Below, in pieces: positions 1 to 5,584 of a stretch of 6,960 nucleotides of DNA. The DNA comes from an uncultured bacterium (lineage in GTDB: Bacteria > Actinomycetota > Coriobacteriia > Coriobacteriales > Coriobacteriaceae). The notes under the pieces are model-generated. The model searched no databases, had not been told where the DNA came from, and saw nothing but the letters and a program-made list of their open reading frames with translations. The number at the start of each line of letters is the position of its first letter. Position 1 is the first letter of the stretch. The DNA lies in the NCBI GenBank assembly GCA_905215205.1, contig CAJMPK010000078.1, forward strand, positions 1-6,960, in the 5' to 3' direction. A program made the position numbers and the translations under genes.

Positions 1-88
1 TGCTATGGTGAGCGACCCTGTTGCCGCTGTCAAATGGAGGGCAATTGAGGTTGTTTGGGGGCGTTTGGACGGCCGTCAAAATCCGAGG
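1..88 (+). other. Left-edge flank, possible C-terminal coding end
   Basis: No gene can be called with confidence. One plus-strand frame is open from the left edge, has an ATG at 5, and reads through this stretch into the left arm of the following repeat element, ending at a TGA at 119-121. It would give a tail of 38 residues from the ATG, ending in WTVSSDTYKF. The last codons come from the repeat arm, so if the frame is coding, the element supplies its stop codon. There is no convincing ribosome binding site at the ATG because the window begins four bases upstream. This may be the 3' end of a gene outside the window or chance. Confidence 0.2.
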
Positions 89-293
89 TGGACAGTTAGT
101 TCAGATACGTATAAGTTCTGAGGACTCGAATTGCTCAATTCAATGCCGATACGTTGTTTTGGAACTTTAGTTAGCCCATATGACGCTGTTTTTGAAGTCT
201 ACCCCGCTTTCAAATAGGGCGAATGGTATAGAGATAGCTGCAAAACAGCCTAATTCAATGTGTCTATTTATACGTATTTGAACTAACTGTCCA
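89..293. repeat. Inverted-repeat-bounded element, copy 1 (205 bp)
   Basis: The left arm at 89-115 begins TGGACAGTTAGTTCAGA. The right arm at 267-293 is its reverse complement with 25 of 27 positions matching. The left arm is identical over all 27 bases to the left arm of the element at 1618-1819. The interior of 151 bp is about 41% G+C by hand count, lower than the surrounding genes, and shows no clear similarity to the interior of copy 2 in either orientation. It contains a further perfect inverted repeat, GCTGTTTT at 185-192 with AAAACAGC at 242-249, and a TTTGAA/TTCAAA pair at 191-196 and 209-214. No target-site duplication is visible next to the arms (AGG on the left, GCC on the right). 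It encodes no plausible transposase, so it resembles a non-autonomous miniature element. The family is not recognised. Confidence 0.7.
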
Positions 294-326
294 GCCCTGT
301 TCGACGGCGCACGGGTGATTCGCCGT

Positions 327-1454
327 TTAGACCGGCGCAAGGCCGATTCCGGCCCGCAGAGCGTTGAGCCAAGCGGCCTGACGCTTGCGATAGCCCTTGA
401 TGCGATATCGGAATCGGACTCCTGCGAGTCGATGCATCGTTTGGGCGAAGGCTTCGAGTGCAACAAGGTCTTTCATTTGGTCGCGATTGATAACCAGGAC
501 GTGGATGCCCATTGCCTTGAGGCCATTATTTCGATTGCCATCGTGGATGCGAGCGTTTTGAAGCTCATGCCCAATTCCGTTGTATTCGTTGTCGACTCCG
601 GCGGCCGGGCAATATAGGTCGCAGATGGCGTAAGGGATGCCGGAGGACATGTTAACCGCAAGAGTGTCGAAGTCGATTCGATAGTTGAGTAGCAGGCCTC
701 CCATGGGCAGGCTGCAACATCCGAATCCGCCAAAGCGCATGGGCGCTCCGAGAACGGCTAACATTAGGGATTCGGCTGGGGATGCAGATCCGGGTCGGGC
801 AAGCTTGACTGCCGTGCGAAACGAGGTGTATGAGCTACTTTTGGCGAAGCGCGCGACCGCCTCGAGATCTTCGATGGTCGTGGCGGGCTCGCATTTGTAG
901 TGCGCCTGTTCGTAGCGGGTTTCGTTCTGCTGTTCGGCTGCCGACTGGCCGCCCAGGCAATCAAGATCGCCCGTCGCTGCGCAGCTATCGCCCTTGGGCC
1001 AGATGTCGTCATAGGCGATGGGGTAGGTTGCCTCGGGCGGAAGGGAGTAGGTTCCGAGCAGCTCCATAAGGAGCATCAAGGTTTTGGCGACCGATTCATT
1101 TTTAGAACAAAGCATGGCTGTCATGGCAGGAGACGTTGCGTAGATGTCGGCCTCGACGTGCATAATTGCACCTTCAGGAAGCGGAGCGGAGAGAATATGC
1201 TGAAGAAGTCGCTTGTCGGGGCGTCTGTTGTCTTCGTTTGAAACGAGAAGATCGAGTAGCTCGGAATCATCTTCATTCCAGGCGTCGAGTATCGAAAGTG
1301 CGCCAAAGTCTATCGCGTCATTATTGGGAATGCAGCTAGCCAAGGCCTGTGCTTGCTGTTCACTATCAACGGAGTCCCAGGGTAGGGCAAAGTACGCCCG
1401 TCGTGCGCGACGAATTGCGCGGAGGGCGGAGAAATGTGAAATCATGGTCGTCAT
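327..1454 (-). CDS. Hypothetical protein with restriction-endonuclease-like C-terminal core
   Basis: This encodes 375 residues with no signal peptide or membrane segment; I do not recognise a named gene. Residues 98-136 (EADIYATSPAM, then ELLGTY) look like a conserved N-terminal block. Residues 225-260 carry SPAES, GGFGCCSLP and an LNYRI segment. Residues 276-326 resemble the Vsr/DUF559-like PD-(D/E)XK nuclease fold: D279 in CDLY, E290 in NEYNG, H296, then D305xxR308, followed by L312, GIHVLVIN and Q326. A role in DNA cleavage, defence or toxicity is inference. N292 sits where an acidic or basic catalytic residue might be expected, so activity is uncertain. No Shine-Dalgarno site precedes the ATG; the motif TACGTTATAGCT directly upstream could be a -10 box giving a nearly leaderless message. 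An ATG three codons further in is an alternative start. The gene lies between two related repeat elements. Confidence 0.7.
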   Translation of the reverse strand: MTTMISHFSALRAIRRARRAYFALPWDSVDSEQQAQALASCIPNNDAIDFGALSILDAWNEDDSELLDLLVSNEDNRRPDKRLLQHILSAPLPEGAIMHVEADIYATSPAMTAMLCSKNESVAKTLMLLMELLGTYSLPPEATYPIAYDDIWPKGDSCAATGDLDCLGGQSAAEQQNETRYEQAHYKCEPATTIEDLEAVARFAKSSSYTSFRTAVKLARPGSASPAESLMLAVLGAPMRFGGFGCCSLPMGGLLLNYRIDFDTLAVNMSSGIPYAICDLYCPAAGVDNEYNGIGHELQNARIHDGNRNNGLKAMGIHVLVINRDQMKDLVALEAFAQTMHRLAGVRFRYRIKGYRKRQAAWLNALRAGIGLAPV

Positions 1455-1617
1455 AGCTATAACGTACTAAGTTGGCGGCAGAATGCGACCGCCATACCGT
1501 TCTTTTCGCTCAGCGGGGCGCTGTGCGCCATGAACGGCTGGGTGTTATGAAATCGGTGGAATCGGTTGAGGGGATTGCAGGAAATTGAGCTCTGCCGCGA
1601 AGGTTGACGATAGCTAC
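1455..1617. other. Intergenic region upstream of the nuclease-like gene
   Basis: No gene is supported here. On the minus strand it should hold the promoter of the 327-1454 gene, and a weak TACGTT box lies just before that start. A short stem, TGGCGG at 1473-1478 with CCGCCA at 1489-1494, could form in either strand. A 13-codon plus-strand frame from the ATG at 1547 is too short and lacks a ribosome binding site. A plus-strand frame from a TTG at 1585 runs into the following repeat element. Confidence 0.5.
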
Positions 1618-1819
1618 TGGACAGTTAGTTCAGATACGTATAAGGCGACGGGCATTCGAGGCGTTTCTAAGGGCCTTCGAGGGCGATTTGAGGGTAAAGA
1701 TGCGGCGGTTGTACTCGAAAAAGATAAGCTTTGGGCGGCATGGCATCCGCCGGGGAGCTCAGAAGGCTCCGAACGGCCCTTTGGAGCTTTAAAAAATACG
1801 TATCTGAACTAATTGTCCA
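1618..1819. repeat. Inverted-repeat-bounded element, copy 2 (202 bp)
   Basis: The left arm at 1618-1644 is identical over 27 bases to the left arm of copy 1 at 89-115. The right arm at 1793-1819 is its inverted copy, with one mismatch in the outer 24 bases and divergence in the inner three. The outermost match can be extended one base each side (C1617 and G1820). The 148-bp interior is about 57% G+C and unrelated in sequence to copy 1. It can fold locally: AAGGGCC at 1669-1675 faces GGCCCTT near 1775-1781, GGCGG at 1734-1738 pairs with CCGCC at 1747-1751, and GGAGC at 1754-1758 pairs with GCTCC at 1766-1770. Two plus-strand frames cross it, one running from outside (TTG at 1585) to a TAA in the right arm at 1810-1812. 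No obvious target-site duplication. It ends about 20 bp beyond the prs terminator. Confidence 0.7.
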
Positions 1820-1840
1820 GGGAAGGTTGGAGAGGGATAG

Positions 1841-1872
1841 AAAAAGGGTCGGAAGCTCGCTTCCGACCCTTT
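1841..1872 (-). terminator. Intrinsic terminator of prs
   Basis: A perfect stem is formed by GGGTCGGAAG at 1846-1855 and CTTCCGACCC at 1860-1869 with a four-base loop, extendable by three A-T pairs on each side. Read on the minus strand it is followed by five T residues (1845-1841), as expected for a rho-independent terminator 33 bases after the prs stop codon. On the plus strand the T tract is only three long, so the minus strand is the likely direction. Confidence 0.9.
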
Positions 1873-1905
1873 AAAAGCATCAAAGATGATGCGATGCGCG
1901 GCAGG

Positions 1906-2892
1906 CTACAGCGCGAAGTCGCCGCCGACGAGCGTGGAGACGGGCTCCTCGTGGTAAACGGCGGAGATGGCCTGAGCGAACTCTTCGGCGACCGAGATGG
2001 TCTTGATCTTGCCGCCGACCTCGACGGGGATGGCATCGGTGACGACGCACTCGACGATGGGGGCATCGTTCAGGCGCTCGATGGCCGGACCGGAGAAGAT
2101 GCCGTGGGTGGCGCAGACGTAGATGTCGCCAGCGCCCATAGCCTTGAGCTCCTTGACGTTGGCGCACAGGGTGCCAGCGGTGTCGATCATGTCGTCGTTG
2201 ATGATGCAGGTCTTACCCTTGATGTCACCGATGATGCCCATGACCTCGGCGGCGTTGTGGCGCGGACGGCCCTTGTGGGCGATGGCCAGGTCGCAGCCGA
2301 GCATGTCGGACAGCTTCTTGGCGGCCTTGGCACGACCCACGTCGGGGGAGACGACAACCAGGTTATCGGTGTCGAAGTGCATGTCGTTGTAGTACTGGCC
2401 AAACAGAGGCAGTGCGGACAGGTGGTTAACCGGGATATCAAAGAAGCCCTGGATCTGGCCCTGGTGCAGGTCGAGGGTGATGATGCGGTTGACGCCGGCG
2501 CGCTCGAGCAGGTTGGCGACGAGGCGGGCGGTGATGGGCTCGCGCGGGCCGGCCTTGCGGTCCTGGCGGGCATAGCCGTAGTGGGTGATAACGGCGGTGA
2601 TGGAGCGGGCGGATGCGCGCTTGGCAGCGTCGGTGGCGATGAGCAGCTCCATGAGCATGTCGTTGACGTTGCCGCCGGCCACGGACTGAATCAGGAAGAC
2701 GTCGGCGCCGCGGACGGTCTCGTCGTAGCGGGCGTAAATCTCACCGTTGGCGAACTGCTTTAGCGTAAGGCCCGAAAGCTCGACCCCAAGGTACTCAGCA
2801 ATCTTCTGAGCGAGGGGACGGTTGGAGGAACCGGAATACACGCGGATGGACTTGCGCATATTCTCCGACTTCTCGGGATCATTAATCGGCAT
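1906..2892 (-). CDS. prs: Ribose-phosphate pyrophosphokinase (PRPP synthetase)
   Basis: This enzyme transfers the beta,gamma-diphosphate of ATP to ribose 5-phosphate, giving PRPP for purine, pyrimidine, histidine, tryptophan and NAD synthesis in the cytoplasm. The 328-residue product has the usual class I length plus a short N-terminal extension. Visible motifs in order are FANGEIYARYDETVRG (47-62), the catalytic flexible-loop region YARQDRKAGPREP (107-119), the signature DLHQGQIQGFFD (141-152), the segment HKGRPRHN (206-213) carrying the catalytic Lys207 and Arg209, and the ribose-5-phosphate loop DDMIDTAGT (233-241). The start at 2892 is set by an excellent AAAGGAG at 2900-2906, seven bases upstream; the internal Met12 has no such site. 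It follows glmU on the same strand, but the glmU terminator lies between them, so it probably has its own promoter. A strong terminator follows at 1841-1872. Confidence 0.97.
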   Translation of the reverse strand: MPINDPEKSENMRKSIRVYSGSSNRPLAQKIAEYLGVELSGLTLKQFANGEIYARYDETVRGADVFLIQSVAGGNVNDMLMELLIATDAAKRASARSITAVITHYGYARQDRKAGPREPITARLVANLLERAGVNRIITLDLHQGQIQGFFDIPVNHLSALPLFGQYYNDMHFDTDNLVVVSPDVGRAKAAKKLSDMLGCDLAIAHKGRPRHNAAEVMGIIGDIKGKTCIINDDMIDTAGTLCANVKELKAMGAGDIYVCATHGIFSGPAIERLNDAPIVECVVTDAIPVEVGGKIKTISVAEEFAQAISAVYHEEPVSTLVGGDFAL

Positions 2893-2936
2893 TACCCTTC
2901 TCCTTTATATCGAATGCCATATAGATGCCTTTTTGC

Positions 2937-2942
2937 ATTGTA
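2937..2942 (-). promoter_or_regulatory. Candidate -10 box of a prs promoter
   Basis: Read on the minus strand this is TACAAT, about 45 bases upstream of the prs start codon and downstream of the glmU terminator, which is where a separate prs promoter is needed. No good -35 hexamer is visible 16-18 bases further upstream, so the call rests on the -10 match and position only. Confidence 0.3.
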
Positions 2943-2957
2943 ACCGTGCGGCGGGGT

Positions 2958-3053
2958 TTATCGAGTCTTGATAACGTCTTTACCGTCAACGGACACGAAC
3001 CGACCACTCATCCGGTCGCGCAGGTCACGATAGAAAAAAGGAGCCGTCCCCAT
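2958..3053 (-). CDS. Possible 31-residue small protein or leader ORF upstream of prs
   Basis: An ATG at 3053 is preceded by AAGGAG (3062-3067) at a spacing of eight bases, and a frame of 31 codons follows to a TAA at 2958-2960. The product starts MGTAPFFYRD and ends VDGKDVIKTR; it is basic and lacks a membrane segment or signal. The ribosome binding site lies in one arm of the glmU terminator and the start codon in its loop region, so translation and hairpin formation would exclude each other. It ends 65 bases before the prs start. No family is recognised. It may be a chance frame, since terminator stems rich in AAGGAG-like sequence readily imitate ribosome binding sites. Confidence 0.25.
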   Translation of the reverse strand: MGTAPFFYRDLRDRMSGRFVSVDGKDVIKTR

Positions 3054-3067
3054 GGGAACAGCTCCTT
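3034..3067 (-). terminator. Intrinsic terminator of glmU
   Basis: On the minus strand AAGGAGC (3067-3061) pairs with GCTCCTT (3044-3038), with an inner stem GTTCCC/GGGGAC closing on an AT loop, and the hairpin runs into a tract of six T residues (3039-3034). It begins 17 bases past the glmU stop codon. It separates glmU from prs transcriptionally, unless there is read-through. Confidence 0.88.
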
Positions 3068-3084
3068 AGATGCTTGGTAAAACG

Positions 3085-4497
3085 TTATACCTCGTCGTCC
3101 TCGTGCAGGCGGCGGCGATAATCGGCGGCCCAGCCCTCAATATTTACCTGACGGGCGCGGCCCAGACCGAGTGCGTCGGCCGGGACCGGCTCGGTGATGA
3201 CGGAGCCGGCGGCCACGAGTGCGCCGTCGCCAATCTGGGCGGGCGCGACCATCATGGTGTCAGAACCGATGAAGGCATCCTTGCCGATGACGGTCTTGTG
3301 CTTGTGCACGCCGTCGTAGTTGCAGGTGATGGAGCCTGCGCCCACGTTGACGCCGGAGCCCATGGTGGTGTCGCCGATGTAGGACAGGTGCGGCACCTTG
3401 GAGCCCTCGCCGATCGTGGACTTCTTGATCTCCACGTGCGTGCCGGCCTTGGAGCCATCGAGCATGTGGGTGCCCGGGCGCAGGTAGGCGCGCGGGCCGC
3501 AGTCGACGCCGTTCTCGATGACGGCCTCGATGGCGATGGTCTCATCGATGGTGCAGCCGCTGCCGACGGTGGTGTCGGTGAGGCGGCTGTTGGGGCCGAG
3601 CTGGCACTCCTCGCCCACGGTGACGTGGCCGATCAGGTGCGTCTGCGGCCACACGACGGTGTCGCGGCCGATAACGGCATCGGGGCCGATCCAGGCCTGC
3701 GTGGGGTCGATGAAGGTAACGCCCTCGGCCATCCAGTGCTCGTTGATGCGGTCGCGCGCAATGGCGGTAAGCTGTGCGAGCTGGATGCGGCTGTTGACGC
3801 CCAGGCCGTCGCGGTAGTCGTCGCAGTGGAAGATGGAGACTGCCTGGCCGTGGCCTTTGAGGATCTCGAGCATGTCGGGCAGGTAGTACTCGGACTGCGC
3901 GTTGTCGTTGCCGATCTCGTTAATGTGGGCGGCGAGCTGCGCGCCGTCAAAGGCGTAGCAGCCGGCGTTGCACTCCAGCAGCGTGGCGGCCTGCTCGGGC
4001 GTGCAGTCCTTCTGCTCGATGATGCGCTCGATCTGACCATCGGCGCCCAGCTTGATGCGGCCGTAGCCGAAAGGATCGGGCGGGGTCATGGTCATGACGG
4101 TGCAGGCGAGCTCGCCGGTGGCGACGGTCTGCGCGAACTTGGCGACGGTGTCGGCGGTGATGAGCGGCAAGTCGCCGTTGAGCACGACGACCGGGCCCTC
4201 GGCGATGCCGCAGGCCTCGAGCGCGACCTTTACAGCGTGGCCGGTGCCCAGGCGCTCGGTCTGCTCGACGCACTCGACCTTGGTGGCGCTGTTGGCGTAG
4301 GCGCCGTCGATCAGGGCGCGCATCTCGTCGGCGTGGCTGCCGATGACGACCACGACGCGGCTGCAGCCGGCCTTGATGGTGGCGTCGACGATCCACTGGA
4401 CCATGGGCTTGCCCAGGATCTTGTGCGAAACCTTGCAGTGGTTCGACTTCATGCGGGTGCCCTCGCCGGCAGCGAGGATAATTGCGGTTGCGTCCAT
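3085..4497 (-). CDS. glmU: Bifunctional GlmU: GlcN-1-P acetyltransferase / GlcNAc-1-P uridylyltransferase
   Basis: The cytoplasmic enzyme acetylates glucosamine 1-phosphate with acetyl-CoA and then couples the product to UTP, giving UDP-GlcNAc for peptidoglycan. The 470-residue product has the usual length. The N-terminal uridylyltransferase domain shows LAAGEGTRMKS (8-18), the QTERLGTGHA segment (79-88), LNGD (106-109) with a metal-binding Asp109, NAG (177-179), YYLPD (204-208) and GVNSR with Asn235. From about residue 262 there are left-handed beta-helix hexapeptide repeats of the acetyltransferase domain, with YLRPG (338-342), KVPHLSYIGD carrying the probable catalytic His370, and GAGSITCNYDG (386-396). 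The start at 4497 is chosen because AGGAG lies five bases upstream (4503-4507) and the protein begins MDATAIILAAGEGTR, as usual; an in-frame ATG at 4551 would add 18 atypical residues. A terminator follows directly. Confidence 0.97.
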   Translation of the reverse strand: MDATAIILAAGEGTRMKSNHCKVSHKILGKPMVQWIVDATIKAGCSRVVVVIGSHADEMRALIDGAYANSATKVECVEQTERLGTGHAVKVALEACGIAEGPVVVLNGDLPLITADTVAKFAQTVATGELACTVMTMTPPDPFGYGRIKLGADGQIERIIEQKDCTPEQAATLLECNAGCYAFDGAQLAAHINEIGNDNAQSEYYLPDMLEILKGHGQAVSIFHCDDYRDGLGVNSRIQLAQLTAIARDRINEHWMAEGVTFIDPTQAWIGPDAVIGRDTVVWPQTHLIGHVTVGEECQLGPNSRLTDTTVGSGCTIDETIAIEAVIENGVDCGPRAYLRPGTHMLDGSKAGTHVEIKKSTIGEGSKVPHLSYIGDTTMGSGVNVGAGSITCNYDGVHKHKTVIGKDAFIGSDTMMVAPAQIGDGALVAAGSVITEPVPADALGLGRARQVNIEGWAADYRRRLHEDDEV

Positions 4498-4690
4498 GTG
4501 ATCTCCTGTTACGTTATAGAGACGTGTGTTTGGAAACGATACACGGCGCAATATGATACCGCAGGCATATGATGAGCGCGTAACGATTGGTTTGCGGCGG
4601 TTGAGGCTTGCGTCGCTGGTGTGGCGTTTGCGCTGCTTGCGTGCGGCGTTGGCGGTGCTACGGAGCCGTCGTTTGAGCTAGGGGACGGGG
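4498..4690. other. Divergent intergenic region between glmU and ecfT
   Basis: This 193-bp region should hold promoters for both flanking units. Toward glmU, TATAAC (minus strand, 4518-4513) is a possible -10 box 16 bases from the start codon, without a clear -35. Toward ecfT there is a better candidate, entered separately. The remaining 110 bases or so before ecfT are G+C-rich and contain no recognisable riboswitch, RNA gene or supported ORF; a frame through 4621-4690 lacks a ribosome binding site and continues as an out-of-frame overlap of ecfT. Confidence 0.5.
4530..4557 (+). promoter_or_regulatory. Candidate ecfT promoter
   Basis: TTGGAA at 4530-4535 and TATGAT at 4552-4557 are separated by 16 bases, a reasonable sigma-70-type pair. 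A second TATGAT lies at 4568-4573 without a matching -35. If used, the first would give a 5' untranslated region of roughly 125 bases before ecfT. Confidence 0.35.
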
Positions 4691-5584
4691 GTGCCCGTGG
4701 ACAACATACGAGAAGAGTTTGGCGGCGAGCCCGTCGCGGCATTCTCGATGTCGCATCCGGCGGTGCCGGCGCTCTACATGGTGCTGACGTTGGGACTCAC
4801 CATGTTCTCGATGCAACCGGTGCTGATCGCGCTGTCGCTTGCGGGCGGGCTGGCGTACGGGCTTGCGACGCGCGGTGCTGCGCGCACGTTGGGGGCGCTT
4901 CGCTGGCAGCTGCCGGTGATTTTGATTATCGCGGTGCTCAATCCGCTGTTTAGTGCATCGGGCTCGACGGAGCTGTTCCGTATTGGCATGCGCGCGGTGT
5001 ATCTGGAGAGCATGGTTTACGGCCTGTGCATGGGCGGGCTGTTTGTGGCGAGCGTGCTGTGGTTTGAGGCCGCGGCGTCGATGCTCGAATACGACAAGGT
5101 TCTTGCGCTTTTGGGCAACGCCGCGCCGGTGATCGCGCTCATGATCTCGATGTGCATGCGGCTTATCCCACAGTTTTTGCGCCGCGGCCGCACGGTGCTG
5201 GCGGTGCAGGACGCGATCGATGTACCGGGGCGTGCGCCCACCGATCCCGTGCGATCGCGCCTGCGGGCGTCGAGCGTGCTGATGGGCTGGGGCATGGAAG
5301 ATTCGCTTGAGCGCGCGGATGCCATGCGCTCGCGCGGGTGGGGTGCTGCGTCGCGCCGTACGACGTACGCGCGGTATCGACTGGGGCGCAGCGACGTTGC
5401 CGCGCTGGTCGGGCTCGCGGTGTTTGGTGCTGCCGCGGTGGCGGTGGCATGGACCGCGACAACGCAGTATTCGTTTTACCCGCAGCTTTCGGTGCCCGCT
5501 CCGTGGCCGGGCTATGTCGTGTACGCTGCCTGGATGGTGCTGCCCTGCGTGCTGCACGCGATCGATGAGAAGAGGTTCGGCTGA
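4691..5584 (+). CDS. ecfT: Energy-coupling factor transporter transmembrane protein EcfT
   Basis: EcfT (CbiQ-like) is the membrane scaffold that links the two ATPases to a substrate-specific S component in vitamin or metal uptake. The 297-residue product has several hydrophobic segments, roughly at 24-40, 43-60, 73-89, 106-128, 140-160, 235-255 and 272-291. Its cytoplasmic region between about 160 and 232 includes the family's coupling motif as DAMRSRG (210-216), with Arg215 the likely ATPase contact. The start is GTG at 4691: an in-frame stop at 4679-4681 excludes longer forms, and AGGGGA at 4680-4685 is a moderate ribosome binding site. A GTG at 4697 is the alternative. The next gene starts at the last base of its TGA, so the two are translationally coupled. 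The transported substrate cannot be told from this protein. Confidence 0.9.
   Translation: MPVDNIREEFGGEPVAAFSMSHPAVPALYMVLTLGLTMFSMQPVLIALSLAGGLAYGLATRGAARTLGALRWQLPVILIIAVLNPLFSASGSTELFRIGMRAVYLESMVYGLCMGGLFVASVLWFEAAASMLEYDKVLALLGNAAPVIALMISMCMRLIPQFLRRGRTVLAVQDAIDVPGRAPTDPVRSRLRASSVLMGWGMEDSLERADAMRSRGWGAASRRTTYARYRLGRSDVAALVGLAVFGAAAVAVAWTATTQYSFYPQLSVPAPWPGYVVYAAWMVLPCVLHAIDEKRFG

Noticed and set aside
137..260. Direct repeat AATTCAATG at 137-145 and 252-260 within copy 1
   Set aside because: Nine bases in AT-rich sequence is short enough to be chance, and copy 2 has no counterpart.
321..337. Terminator for the 327-1454 gene
   Set aside because: The only hairpin at its 3' end is a 5-bp stem (CGCCG/CGGCG) overlapping the stop codon, with no T tract.
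89..1819. CRISPR array or complete insertion sequence at the left of the window
   Set aside because: The repeats are inverted pairs about 150 bp apart, not evenly spaced direct repeats, and no transposase or cas gene is present.
1813..2763. A 316-codon open frame on the plus strand opposite prs
   Set aside because: It is antisense to a well-supported prs gene, has low-complexity Asp/Gly/Val/Ala composition and includes the terminator stem.
4498..4551. A longer glmU starting at the ATG at 4551
   Set aside because: The 18 extra residues are atypical of GlmU, and the internal start at 4497 has a good ribosome binding site and the normal N-terminus.
3070..4572. A 500-codon open frame on the plus strand opposite glmU
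   Set aside because: It is antisense to a clearly recognised GlmU. Its Ala/Gly/Val/Asp-rich composition is what the complement of a high-GC gene gives, and it has no recognisable domain.
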